A stretch of DNA of 64,000 nt from UBA6022 sp049295575 (GTDB lineage: Bacteria; Patescibacteriota; Saccharimonadia; Saccharimonadales; Saccharimonadaceae). The stretch lies in assembly GCA_049295575.1 (NCBI GenBank), contig JBAQQX010000001.1:1-64000 (forward strand), read 5' to 3'. How positions within the stretch are numbered: position 1 is the first letter of the stretch; each line of letters begins with the position of its first letter. Made by a program: the position numbers and the translations under genes. Of this stretch, positions 41,736 to 51,133 are shown in pieces. The notes beneath the pieces are model-generated. The model was not told where the DNA came from and made no database searches. It worked only from the letters and a program-made list of their open reading frames with translations.

Positions 41736-41750
41736 ATAGTTTCCTTACGT

Positions 41751-42131
41751 TTATCCAAATAGTCCACCAGGGATTAAGAAGCTAGTAATCGCATACATAA
41801 GTGCGTAGACAATAAGACCAACGACAACATTTGTAATAATGCTAATCGCTTTTTTTGTCTGTTCACTACTAGCGCCAGCTGATGTATAGAGGATAGAGCC
41901 ATAGACAATACCTCCTACAGCTAAGATGCCGACACCCGCAGTCATAATATTAATAACAAGCTTAAGGATACCTAATACGCCAGAGTTATTAACATCTTCA
42001 CCGCCAGTCTCATTACAATTAACGATTGATGTCTTTACGCCACCGCAGTCCGCCGAGGCAATAGGGGCAGCTGCAAATGAGCCAATTCCTATTAACAGCG
42101 CCAGACTTACTATTGTTTGTTTTATCTTCAT
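41751..42131 (-). CDS. VirB2-like T4SS pilin
   Basis: 126 aa with a signal peptide (ending ASA), Cys residues at CGG and NCNE, and two membrane helices joined by GSILYTSAGASSEQTKKAI. First gene of the five-gene minus-strand cluster, 15 nt before the next. Likely a subunit of the same appendage or a membrane component. Confidence 0.77.
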   Translation of the reverse strand: MKIKQTIVSLALLIGIGSFAAAPIASADCGGVKTSIVNCNETGGEDVNNSGVLGILKLVINIMTAGVGILAVGGIVYGSILYTSAGASSEQTKKAISIITNVVVGLIVYALMYAITSFLIPGGLFG

Positions 42132-42283
42132 ACTATCTATAAAATACGATAAAACACCTCGACTGGCAAGTGTCTCATCTCAATAATAACCATAAAGGTA
42201 TTGCATTTTTTTGCAATATAGTGTATAAATAGGTCAAATCACCAACGTTTTATGCGCCCATGTAAGCGTGCTAGGAACAAAGT

Positions 42284-43294
42284 ATGACACCAGAACGATC
42301 ACAACGAAACAATGATGCAGGTACGAATCCAAATATAATTCCTCAGCATCTAGAAAACGTGCCGTTCGACAACACGTCAATCCAAGAAGCTGTCGATAAT
42401 AATATCATCGACACAACTCCAGACACCGATCAGTTAAGAATACTTCAGTCTGGAGACTACCGGAGCCCTCGTCCACCAGCAAAAGAAGTACCCCTTAATT
42501 CTTCAGAGTATCAGGTACCTGTGAAGGGCAAAGGTAGGTTATATACCATATTAGGTGGCGTTGCTGCCACGGCGGTTGCTGCCACGGCTTTATTCCTATT
42601 GCCTAAGGGCGAGAATAACAACAACGACAACACACCCACACCAACTCAACCCGTTGCAACAGCAGAGGCTACACCTGGTCAACCAACTGAAAGTGCAGTG
42701 CCTACACACGAAGCCATAAAGAGCTACGAGAAGCCATTCACTGTAGAGTCTATGCAAATACCTTCTGGCCTAAGTGCTGAAGAGTACGGAGAAGCATTGA
42801 TCACTGATCGCTATACTCGATGGATTATGGCGGGTACAACCGTAGAAAACGAGAAAGCTTTTTTCGACAATGGGGGAGATGAAACAATTTTAGCGAATAT
42901 CGCCGAAAAAAATGCAACGATTGTTGCTGACGCCCTATACGTTCCAGACTGGAAAGAGAAAAGGCGGCTAGTTGATTACTTAGAAACTGAAAAAGATCTA
43001 AACAGGGCAAACCTTGCAGCTTGGGTCAGGACAAATACGAGCCAAGGTCCAGTAGAGGAGGAGGCATTTGAAGAAACCATGACTCTTGTATCTGCCGAAC
43101 AATTGTCTGGAGATGCTACTACAGGCCGTGTTATAAACTTTACTGCCGTACAGCATAATAATTCAAGCATGAATATTATTGGTGAATTAGCTCCATCCAG
43201 GCTTGCCTCAGACGGAAGAATATTCTCAGTTAGATTTACAACTACAGTAATGAACGGCAAAGAGCTTATATCTGACGTCGACACAACAGGATAA
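42284..43294 (+). CDS. Single-pass membrane protein with external domain (336 aa)
   Basis: A long polar cytoplasmic N-terminus (1-82), one membrane helix (about 85-106, ILGGVAATAVAATALFLL), a Thr/Pro-rich spacer (110-145) and an external alpha/beta domain of about 190 residues. No recognised family. Divergent from the VirB2-like cluster and just upstream of the VirB6-like gene, so it is probably part of the secretion locus. Confidence 0.7.
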   Translation: MTPERSQRNNDAGTNPNIIPQHLENVPFDNTSIQEAVDNNIIDTTPDTDQLRILQSGDYRSPRPPAKEVPLNSSEYQVPVKGKGRLYTILGGVAATAVAATALFLLPKGENNNNDNTPTPTQPVATAEATPGQPTESAVPTHEAIKSYEKPFTVESMQIPSGLSAEEYGEALITDRYTRWIMAGTTVENEKAFFDNGGDETILANIAEKNATIVADALYVPDWKEKRRLVDYLETEKDLNRANLAAWVRTNTSQGPVEEEAFEETMTLVSAEQLSGDATTGRVINFTAVQHNNSSMNIIGELAPSRLASDGRIFSVRFTTTVMNGKELISDVDTTG

Positions 43295-43350
43295 ACAAAC
43301 CTATTGTCACTATAGCGTAATACCCTTTGTCATTTCTTCAGCTTATGCTT

Positions 43351-43378
43351 AAATAGACGCATTAATATGCGTCTATTT
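43351..43378. promoter_or_regulatory. 12-bp perfect inverted repeat over the start codon of the first VirB6-like gene
   Basis: AAATAGACGCAT, loop TAAT, ATGCGTCTATTT. The ATG at 43367 is the first triplet of the right arm. TTAAAT (43349-43354) is a possible -10. It could be a repressor operator or, in a longer transcript, a hairpin hiding the start. Confidence 0.5.
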
Positions 43379-46198
43379 CTATACAAAAAACAACTACTCA
43401 GAGTAGGAAAACGAAAAATAACCAGACTCGATCTCTTACTATTATTAGGTACCTTGATAGCAGCCGTATTAACTAGCTCATTTTTGTACACACAGCACGC
43501 AAGCGCACTAACTACAGCAGCGAGCATAAGTCAGAGCGACCCGAATTACCAAAACTGGCAAGTCGAATCTAACTGGTACCTACAAGCTACAACTCAATGT
43601 ATGAAAGATCCTGGCTGGAGGCCAAATAGAGCAGGGATATCCTGGAAATGGAGTAATCCGGATGATGCTAAATCCGGAAATTGGTTTGGTGCGAATGCAC
43701 TCAGTGACGACGGACGTAACGACATTGTAGGATTCTATATGAGAGATGCTCTCGGTGATATCGGGGACGATGGCCAAATGAATTGCTCAAGTAATAATAA
43801 CCAACTACTAAAAAAAGCCCTAGGTCACTGGGGGATTAGCGGTATTGATATTACCTGCGAATCACAACTACTAGTTCGAGAGAATGGAACTGATTGTAAA
43901 TCAGGCAATGGCAACTTTAAGATGTCCGATAGCGACAATACGAAAGTTGTTGATAAATTCCGAGACTATATAGTCGGAAAAGTATACGGAGGACGTTCAC
44001 CTCAGTTAACTGATGCGATGCAATTTGTCTTACATAAACGCACATTATTAATGGGCTGCGCGTATGGTGCCCAGGCTCAGACAGCAAAACCCTCAGGTGC
44101 AAATGTTTACGAAGTCGCTAAAGTGTATAAAGGCCCGGCAGCAGATTTTGTTGGACCTCCCTCGCAGACACAGTTAAACCAAATTAATATCACTAGCGAA
44201 TACTATATAGGCAACAAGAGTCCTGATACTGGCGATCGTTGGCTATGGACAAATCCCAACAACGCAAAAACGTGTCAACAACTTGCTGATGCAGTCAAAC
44301 CAGGGGCATCGTATGCAACAGCGTACAAAAACTGGGTTTCGCAAAATAACATTAACCCAACCAGCATATCCGACACAGGGTCGAGCTCGCAACAACCTGG
44401 CGCTGCCAATACGGCTCGTTCGTGTGATATCGGTAGTCTTGGGTGGATCATATGCCCAGCTATGAGTTTCCTAGGTGATGTTACGGATAAGATATACACC
44501 ATAGTTATTGGCCTGCTTGAAACGAAAATATCTATTTTCGAAACACTCGACCCGACAAAAAACTCAACATACGTTGCATGGGGTGTCATGCGCAATATTG
44601 CCAATATTGCATTTGTTATTGTCTTTTTGATTATTATCTACTCTCAATTAACTAGCATGGGCGTATCAAATTACGGCATTAAAAAGATGCTTCCGAAACT
44701 TATCGTCGCAGCTATTCTCGTCAACCTATCGTTCTATATTTGTCAGATTGCTGTCGACCTATCTAATATCCTTGGGGGCTCTATAAAAAACTTCTTCGAT
44801 GGAATCGGTGGCCTTACAGCTACTAACTCCCCAGGAGGAACCGACATGAGCAGTAATGCTGGCGGTATTATTGCCCTCGTTACACTCGCGATTGCCGGTG
44901 GAATTGTCCTAATTGCAACATTGCTACCAATTCTGGCAGTTGGAGTCGTTGCTATATTAATGATATTTCTCCTACTTCTGTTTAGGCAGGCTGCGATAAT
45001 TATCCTTATTTTCGTTGCCCCGCTCGCTTTCGTCGCGTTCCTACTTCCAAACACGCAGAAATTCTTTGATCAGTGGCGCAAGATGTTTACGGCCATGCTT
45101 GTGCTGTATCCAATTATCGCGCTCGTATTTGGGGCTGCAGGCCTTGCATCGACCGTCATAAAGCAAAGCGCTGCATCGAACGCATCCCAGAGCGATCTAG
45201 ACCTACTAGCAGTGGTCGCACTAGGTGTCGCGCTTATCCCGCTATTTGTCGTGCCTACGCTTCTAAAGGGGGCACTATCATCGCTTGGCGCTATCGGTGC
45301 AAAGATAAACAGTATTGGGACGAAGGCCGAAGGGTCTGCTCGCGCCAAAGGGCAAAAAGCATATGATAATTCACGAGTCGGCCAATTTAACAAATACCGA
45401 GAAGGTGAAAGGGTTAAGCGCCGAGGACTTATTCAGGCAGGTGTATATAGTGGCAGAGGCGGTAAATTCAACCCTCGAAATTGGGCTTCAGCAGCCAATA
45501 ATAGTTTCAACCAGAGTAATTTATCTGGTAATTTCGGCGACCGAAGTGCAGCCATGGGTGTTGATGCAGCCGAGAAAATAGAAGATGAGCAAGTGGGTGC
45601 AGCAGCAAAACTAATGAGCTTTGGCACAGACCCATCTGAGATGATTGGCAAGGCAGGAAATGAGTTAACTGCAGCAATCAACTCGGGCGATATCGTAAAA
45701 GCTCGTGCGGCTCAAAAGATCCTTCTTAATTCAGGAAATAAAGGCGTTCAGCATCTGCAACAAACACTTGAGTCGAGCATGAACACAGTGGAAGGCAAAA
45801 AGAGCGATGTTGGCAGAAACTTACGTGCCGACCTAAATGCTGCGGGTCTAAAAGGCAAGAATAATGTCCTGTCCACATGGGCAAACAATACCGATACTAT
45901 TAGTAATACAGCTACAGACAGAGGTACGTTTGAGGCACTTAATGATGTCGAGCTCGCCGGACAAAGTCTTGACAACCTTACTCGAGGCAGGGCGAGTATT
46001 ACATACGATCAGGCTAAAAGTATTCAAGAAAACAGCAACGTATTCAAGGATCTTGATCCGAAAAAGAAAGCATTGTTCGCTCAAATTGCTCCTCTCACTC
46101 CAGCCGGAACTACTCCACCCGTAGCACCTCCCGGAGCAGGTGCCCCACCGGTCCCACCAGTAACACCTCCGACGCCACCAGTTCCACCAACTCCTTAA
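43367..46198 (+). CDS. VirB6/TrbL-like polytopic T4SS protein
   Basis: 943 aa. An N-terminal membrane segment (about 22-48) is followed by an external domain to about residue 360 with many cysteines. A set of membrane helices (about 365-640) carries SMGVSNYGIKKMLPKLIVAAILVN and PLAFVAFLLPNTQKFFDQWRKMFTAML, near-identical to the second VirB6-like protein. The C-terminal 300 residues are charged and cytoplasmic, ending in a Pro-rich tail. VirB6-like proteins form the inner-membrane channel of T4SS. No ribosome site is visible. Confidence 0.82.
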   Translation: MRLFLYKKQLLRVGKRKITRLDLLLLLGTLIAAVLTSSFLYTQHASALTTAASISQSDPNYQNWQVESNWYLQATTQCMKDPGWRPNRAGISWKWSNPDDAKSGNWFGANALSDDGRNDIVGFYMRDALGDIGDDGQMNCSSNNNQLLKKALGHWGISGIDITCESQLLVRENGTDCKSGNGNFKMSDSDNTKVVDKFRDYIVGKVYGGRSPQLTDAMQFVLHKRTLLMGCAYGAQAQTAKPSGANVYEVAKVYKGPAADFVGPPSQTQLNQINITSEYYIGNKSPDTGDRWLWTNPNNAKTCQQLADAVKPGASYATAYKNWVSQNNINPTSISDTGSSSQQPGAANTARSCDIGSLGWIICPAMSFLGDVTDKIYTIVIGLLETKISIFETLDPTKNSTYVAWGVMRNIANIAFVIVFLIIIYSQLTSMGVSNYGIKKMLPKLIVAAILVNLSFYICQIAVDLSNILGGSIKNFFDGIGGLTATNSPGGTDMSSNAGGIIALVTLAIAGGIVLIATLLPILAVGVVAILMIFLLLLFRQAAIIILIFVAPLAFVAFLLPNTQKFFDQWRKMFTAMLVLYPIIALVFGAAGLASTVIKQSAASNASQSDLDLLAVVALGVALIPLFVVPTLLKGALSSLGAIGAKINSIGTKAEGSARAKGQKAYDNSRVGQFNKYREGERVKRRGLIQAGVYSGRGGKFNPRNWASAANNSFNQSNLSGNFGDRSAAMGVDAAEKIEDEQVGAAAKLMSFGTDPSEMIGKAGNELTAAINSGDIVKARAAQKILLNSGNKGVQHLQQTLESSMNTVEGKKSDVGRNLRADLNAAGLKGKNNVLSTWANNTDTISNTATDRGTFEALNDVELAGQSLDNLTRGRASITYDQAKSIQENSNVFKDLDPKKKALFAQIAPLTPAGTTPPVAPPGAGAPPVPPVTPPTPPVPPTP

Positions 46199-46299
46199 TA
46201 TATAGAACTGTAATTGATTTTCGGTTATTTATATTATATAATATAAATTAGTTTTACATCCATCATGTAGGACAACAACTAGTAACGAGGAGGTGTGTC

Positions 46300-46473
46300 A
46301 TGGGCTGGTTTCTGCTTTTCATGACAGTTGTCATTAGCGGTATTGGCTATGGCATCGGCGGTCAAGCTGGCGGCACTGTCGCTATCTCAATCTGCATCAT
46401 CATTCTTATCGTCTGGACAATCTACGCCATGTGGCACAAGCCCGGTACAGATTACATCAAAGACGAAGAATAG
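46300..46473 (+). CDS. 57-aa membrane protein
   Basis: The frame starts MGWFLLFMTVVISG and has one or two hydrophobic stretches (2-20 and 27-44) around a Gly-rich turn, ending DYIKDEE. GAGGAGG precedes the ATG by about 7 nt, the strongest ribosome site in this region. It lies between the two VirB6-like genes. Family unknown; possibly a small accessory of the membrane complex. Confidence 0.7.
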   Translation: MGWFLLFMTVVISGIGYGIGGQAGGTVAISICIIILIVWTIYAMWHKPGTDYIKDEE

Positions 46474-46483
46474 ATCAGATTCT

Positions 46484-46515
46484 GGACGAAGGCGGTGAAT
46501 TCACCGCCTTCGTCC
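46484..46515. repeat. 32-bp perfect palindrome
   Basis: GGACGAAGGCGGTGAA and TTCACCGCCTTCGTCC pair without mismatch or loop. It is 10 nt after the 57-aa gene but is not followed by a T-run on either strand, so a simple terminator role is doubtful. Confidence 0.7.
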
Positions 46516-46573
46516 ATCCGATCACTCCTCGTTACTTTATCTATTTCGCACTCATAAAGTCAGACCTCAAAGC

Positions 46574-46602
46574 TTGACTTTTAATCTATAAAATGTTAAA
46601 CT
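46574..46602 (+). promoter_or_regulatory. Promoter of the second VirB6-like gene
   Basis: TTGACT (46574-46579) and TAAACT (46597-46602), 17 bp apart; the -10 ends 9 nt before ATG 46612. Confidence 0.6.
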
Positions 46603-46611
46603 AGCAGGGAT

Positions 46612-49263
46612 ATGTGGGATCTGCAATTAGCAAATCCGCTCGGTAGATTATCGATGCGGAAACTTCTTTCTTTTGTCGCGGCACTGATTGTGACTGTTTT
46701 TGCTTACCTATTTGTAGCAGCACCGACTGCGCTTGCAGCTGATGCAAAATGGGAAGGACAGTACGTACAGTACGAAGGGAAATCCTTTGTTGCTCAATCT
46801 CCCGCTGGCGAAGGTAATGACCGACAGATACCAGTCGGTGATAAAGTATACATGCAAGTTGGAAGCTCGAGCGCTGGCAACAACACAAAAGCATTTGTTA
46901 TTTACTTCCCAGCCTCTGCTGATGTCACGAAAGAAATCCCTGCAACCTACGTTGAGTACACATTCAACCCTCCGAGCAGCTATTCTAATCCGACAAACAA
47001 GAAATCAATCACATTAGCCGCTCAGACGCAGCAAACCGCCCAATCAGGCTGTGTCGTCGAAGGTGGTCTTAGTTGGATTATCTGTCCTGTTACAACAACG
47101 CTAGCTAACGGCATGGACTGGGTCTTTGGTGTATTGCGCGGCTTCCTAGAGGTGCAGCCGATACAGTCATCTGACAAAAGTACACTCTACCGATCATGGG
47201 ACTTTATGCGTGGCTTTGCTAACATTGCCTTTATCATTGGCTTTCTTATCATTATCTACTCTCAGATCACAAGCACAGGCGTCAGTAACTACGGTATTAA
47301 AAAGCTACTTCCTCGCCTAATTATTGCGGCCATCCTCGTCAATGTTTCGTATTACATCTGTACGATAGCTGTCGATCTTTCAAATATTATCGGCTACTCT
47401 CTTCAGGATATGTTTATATCTGTCAGGAATGCCCTGAGCGGAACGACAAGCGACTCGTGGGAAGTTACAAGTTGGAGTGACGTTACTGGCTTCATCCTGT
47501 CTGGCGGGACAGTAGTGGGAGCTGGTGTTATTGGCTTCAAACTCGCAGCTGCCGCACTACAAGGCGCGGCTGCCGGTGCAATCTATCTTATATTGCCAGC
47601 CCTCGTGTCGGGACTCCTGGCCGTACTGCTTGTTATTGTCGTGCTTGCCACTCGCCAAGCACTTATTGTGATTCTGGTTGTTCTCTCGCCGCTTGCGATG
47701 GTTGCGTACCTACTGCCAAACACAGAGAAGTGGTTTGAAAAGTGGCGAGACCTTCTCATGACGATGCTTATTATGTTCCCTGCATTCTCCCTTATCTTCG
47801 GTGGTTCACAGCTTGCCGGTGAATTGATTATCCAAAGCGCTGTTACGACAGGCAACAGCAACGCACTCGTCATGGTCATTCTTGGTATGGCTGTTCAGGT
47901 AGCGCCACTATTTATTACGCCAATCCTTTTCAAGCTCAGCGGTTCACTTCTTGGGCGAATTGCTGGTATGATAAACAACCCTAATAAAGGGCTCGTTGAT
48001 CGCACCAAGAATTGGGCAAATAGTCGCCTTGAGGAAAAGAACGCTAACGAAGCCGCAAAGAATCGCCAAATGGCTAAGGATGGTACATTACGACGACGTA
48101 ATGCATTCCGACGTTCCGCCCTTAAAGCAGATACCCTCAAGCGAAACCGCGAAGGTCTTAAATCTGTCAACAACACCACCTCAAACGCACTATTCGCCGG
48201 CACTGAAGATGGTCTGAAATTACACAAAGCTGAGCATGTTGCACATCAGCTTGAGGAAACAGCTAAAAATAATGCCAATATACATCTACAGCAAGAAATT
48301 AACATGTCTGGATCTAAGCTCAATATCGATAACGCCAAGCTAGAAGCGTCAAAAGTTAAGCTAGAAGCTGAAACGACCGAAACAGCCGCACTCATGGATG
48401 AGTTAAAATCTGGTCGCGCTGTTGTGCCGACCGGCGAACTCTCTACTATTATGAATAGTATGCGCTCAAGCGCGGAGATGGTAGCGCTAAATGGTATGCG
48501 CCATGAATCCGCAAAACGAGCCTGGAATGAAGACTTTACGAACAAACTCAAGAAGAACGATTCGAATGTCGCTGGGGATGGCCGCTCACTTCAAGCGTAT
48601 GCTGGTGGCGTTCAGGGAGTCGCAGGCGCACAGCGTGCGCTCGCATCGGCGATTAGCGCACAGTCTAAGGCACATAGTGAGTCCGTCGGTAATGCCACGA
48701 CTATTCTCAATCACGAAAACTTCACGGATGACATTGTCGGCGACATCGCCCTTAATATTAGCCGTGAGGGCATTATCGTGACGGATGATATGCGTGAAGC
48801 AGCTATTATGAAGATCGCTGGCGGTGCTAATACGAACGAAATACTTAAGCTGATGGAAAATATTGAAATCAATGCAAGTAAAGAGAATCAAGATTTCCGA
48901 CAAGCTTTTGCTGATACGTTAATCGCAAACAGCAATAAGCCTAAATTTGCAGGTGCAGGAATTATTGCCGACATCAAACGAGGTATTGCACCACCAGCGG
49001 GTAAAGCGCGTATTGATACATACGTCGCTCAAACAATTAATGCCAACAAGATTGGGTCTGCAGACTTACTCGTTACTCATGATAAAGAGTACCTCAATAC
49101 GATCCTTAGTACGATTGAATCGAACACGTCAGGTGTCCCATTGGATGATGAAGCATTGGCTACCATTAAGCAAGAAATTGCCAAGGCTAAATCAAATCCA
49201 CTCTACAGCGGTAAAATCGGCGAACGTCTTCAAGTGCTCAATGACATCGATGACCTCATATAG
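46612..49263 (+). CDS. VirB6/TrbL-like polytopic T4SS protein
   Basis: 883 aa. The start at 46612 fits the promoter; an internal ATG at 46654 gives a more typical signal segment (MRKLLSFVAALIVTV) and cannot be excluded. A short external domain (about 45-145) precedes the membrane core (about 150-440) with STGVSNYGIKKLLPRLIIAAILVN and PLAMVAYLLPNTEKWFEKW. Residues 450-883 are a long helical cytoplasmic region. It is a paralogue of the 43367 gene product with different soluble ends, which suggests two different channel subunits. Followed by the PrgI-like gene. Confidence 0.83.
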   Translation: MWDLQLANPLGRLSMRKLLSFVAALIVTVFAYLFVAAPTALAADAKWEGQYVQYEGKSFVAQSPAGEGNDRQIPVGDKVYMQVGSSSAGNNTKAFVIYFPASADVTKEIPATYVEYTFNPPSSYSNPTNKKSITLAAQTQQTAQSGCVVEGGLSWIICPVTTTLANGMDWVFGVLRGFLEVQPIQSSDKSTLYRSWDFMRGFANIAFIIGFLIIIYSQITSTGVSNYGIKKLLPRLIIAAILVNVSYYICTIAVDLSNIIGYSLQDMFISVRNALSGTTSDSWEVTSWSDVTGFILSGGTVVGAGVIGFKLAAAALQGAAAGAIYLILPALVSGLLAVLLVIVVLATRQALIVILVVLSPLAMVAYLLPNTEKWFEKWRDLLMTMLIMFPAFSLIFGGSQLAGELIIQSAVTTGNSNALVMVILGMAVQVAPLFITPILFKLSGSLLGRIAGMINNPNKGLVDRTKNWANSRLEEKNANEAAKNRQMAKDGTLRRRNAFRRSALKADTLKRNREGLKSVNNTTSNALFAGTEDGLKLHKAEHVAHQLEETAKNNANIHLQQEINMSGSKLNIDNAKLEASKVKLEAETTETAALMDELKSGRAVVPTGELSTIMNSMRSSAEMVALNGMRHESAKRAWNEDFTNKLKKNDSNVAGDGRSLQAYAGGVQGVAGAQRALASAISAQSKAHSESVGNATTILNHENFTDDIVGDIALNISREGIIVTDDMREAAIMKIAGGANTNEILKLMENIEINASKENQDFRQAFADTLIANSNKPKFAGAGIIADIKRGIAPPAGKARIDTYVAQTINANKIGSADLLVTHDKEYLNTILSTIESNTSGVPLDDEALATIKQEIAKAKSNPLYSGKIGERLQVLNDIDDLI

Positions 49264-49272
49264 AATAACTGC

Positions 49273-49278
49273 TATACT
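49273..49278 (+). promoter_or_regulatory. -10 box of the PrgI-like gene
   Basis: TATACT ends 9 nt before ATG 49288. Confidence 0.45.
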
Positions 49279-49287
49279 ATAAGCAGT

Positions 49288-50289
49288 ATGGCGGTCTACA
49301 AGGTACCACAAGATGTTGAGGCAGATGATAAGCTCATTGGGCCTTTTAGCTTCCGCCAATTTGTCTACTTAATCATTGTCGCGCTTTCAATCGCAGCAGC
49401 GTGGGGACTTGCTCAATTATTTATACCACTGGCTATTATCCCGTTGCCGATCATTCTTCTGTTCGGCGCCTTAGCGTTGCCACTTCGAAAAGATCAGCCA
49501 ATGGAAATCTACCTAGCCGCAATCGTATCATTCAATTTAAAACCACGAAAACGACTTTGGACGCCAGATGGCCTGTCGTCTTTAATTGAAATTACCGTAC
49601 CAAAGATAGTTGAGATGCAACGCACCAAAGATCTATCGCAAAGCGAAGCCTCTCGACGCTTGTCATACCTTGCAAACGTTGTTGACTCGCAAGGATGGTC
49701 AGTTCGTGGTGTCGGTGCGCCGGCCCCAAACAGCCCGATGAATACCGACGCCTATTATGAAGCGCAGCAGACTGAGGATATCCTCGATAGTAATGCGCCG
49801 GTATCACAAAACATTGATCACATGATCGATGCTGCCGACAGTCGACGCCGCCAAGAAATGATTGACCGCATGCATCAGCCGCAAATCGAAGCACCCACCC
49901 CAACACCAGCCCCTCCGATTATCAACCCATACGACACCTTTCTTACTGAACAGTCTATCGCGGATCCTCAACAAGATTCATTTGTTGCCATGCCAGCACC
50001 ACAAGCACCTCAAGCTGCCAGTGATGATCCATCTGTTCATTTCAACCCATATCCAGCAGCTATCCATCAATCAGTTATCCAGCCCCTTGCAGATCAGCCA
50101 ATTCCGAAGCCGACTCCAGCGCCTATTGCGCCACCACCAAGCACTAGCGCCAAGCCTATCTCACCTGATATAATAAACCTTGCAAATCAACACGACTTGT
50201 CGATTGAGACGATCGCCCGGGAGGCAAACCGTATTAAGCAGAAAGAAGCAATGCTTTCTGAAGAAGAAGTTGTTATCTCGCTCCGTTAA
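49288..50289 (+). CDS. PrgI-family (VirB3-like) protein
   Basis: 333 aa. The first 100 residues (YKVPQDVEADDKLIGPFSFRQFVYL, two membrane helices, then RKDQPMEIYLAAIVSFNLKPRKRLW) are the PrgI family fold, the VirB3-like partner of VirB4. The rest is a Pro/Gln-rich cytoplasmic linker with a short conserved-looking end (IETIAREANRIKQKEAML). Located directly before the VirB4 genes, the normal order. Confidence 0.87.
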   Translation: MAVYKVPQDVEADDKLIGPFSFRQFVYLIIVALSIAAAWGLAQLFIPLAIIPLPIILLFGALALPLRKDQPMEIYLAAIVSFNLKPRKRLWTPDGLSSLIEITVPKIVEMQRTKDLSQSEASRRLSYLANVVDSQGWSVRGVGAPAPNSPMNTDAYYEAQQTEDILDSNAPVSQNIDHMIDAADSRRRQEMIDRMHQPQIEAPTPTPAPPIINPYDTFLTEQSIADPQQDSFVAMPAPQAPQAASDDPSVHFNPYPAAIHQSVIQPLADQPIPKPTPAPIAPPPSTSAKPISPDIINLANQHDLSIETIAREANRIKQKEAMLSEEEVVISLR

Positions 50290-50311
50290 ATCGACAGCGT
50301 AATCTAGGAAA

Positions 50312-51133
50312 GTGTGGGAATACGTGCCGCCAAATAATCAAATGCCACCAGCAGCTGGTCCAGCCCCACAGGGAAGTGGCGCCACCTCGTCATCACCGAC
50401 GCCGGCACCACGTGCAACCAACACAACCCAAAATAGTCTTCTCATCTCAGAAATAAGAGATGGCATGGTTGTAATGAACGACGGCAGCTTCCGAGCTGTT
50501 GTTGCCTGCCAATCAATCAACTTCGATCTTATGAGTAGCCGTGAACGAGAAGGGGTCGAATTTAGCTATCAGAATTTCCTCAACTCGCTAAATTTCCCAA
50601 TTCAGATTTTTGTCCGTTCACAACGCGTCGACATCGGGCCGTATATTGATCGACTCGTAAACATCCGAAAAGCACAGGACAACATGCTTCTTAACGTCCT
50701 TATGGATGACTACATTAACTTTATTGATATTCTATCTCAAGAAGCCAACATCATGGATAAGAGCTTCTTTATCGTCGTGCCATATTTCCCGGGCGGCGAC
50801 GCGGCTAATCTCGTTGAAGCGGGCAAGGGCTTCTTTGGAAAGATTTTCGCTAAACCGAATCAAGCAGTTACAAAAATCGATCAGGTCACTTATGAAAAAT
50901 CTAAAGATGAAATTAAAAACCGTATCGACTCTGTTACGAGTGGACTATTCCAGCTCGGCGTCAAAAGCGTTCAACTCTCAACCAAGGAGTTAGGCGAACT
51001 CTATTACAACGTCTACAACCCGGACACCGCCGTGCGTGAACCACTTGGGGATTTTGATAACATAACGACAACATTCGTAAAAAAGGGACAAGGTGAAGCA
51101 CCTCGACCAAATCTTTCAGGAGGAGCGCTCTAA
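50312..51133 (+). CDS. VirB4/TraC N-terminal-domain protein
   Basis: 273 aa. After a Pro-rich start, residues 45-230 (LISEIRDGMVVMNDGSFRAVVACQ, then NFLNSLNFPIQIFVRSQRVD) match the N-terminal domain of VirB4/TraC ATPases, which docks on the membrane complex. There is no P-loop: the ATPase is the next gene, joined by TAATG. So VirB4 is split. The GTG at 50312 is only 2 nt from AGGA, so GTG 50324 or ATG 50342 are possible starts. Confidence 0.78.
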   Translation: MWEYVPPNNQMPPAAGPAPQGSGATSSSPTPAPRATNTTQNSLLISEIRDGMVVMNDGSFRAVVACQSINFDLMSSREREGVEFSYQNFLNSLNFPIQIFVRSQRVDIGPYIDRLVNIRKAQDNMLLNVLMDDYINFIDILSQEANIMDKSFFIVVPYFPGGDAANLVEAGKGFFGKIFAKPNQAVTKIDQVTYEKSKDEIKNRIDSVTSGLFQLGVKSVQLSTKELGELYYNVYNPDTAVREPLGDFDNITTTFVKKGQGEAPRPNLSGGAL

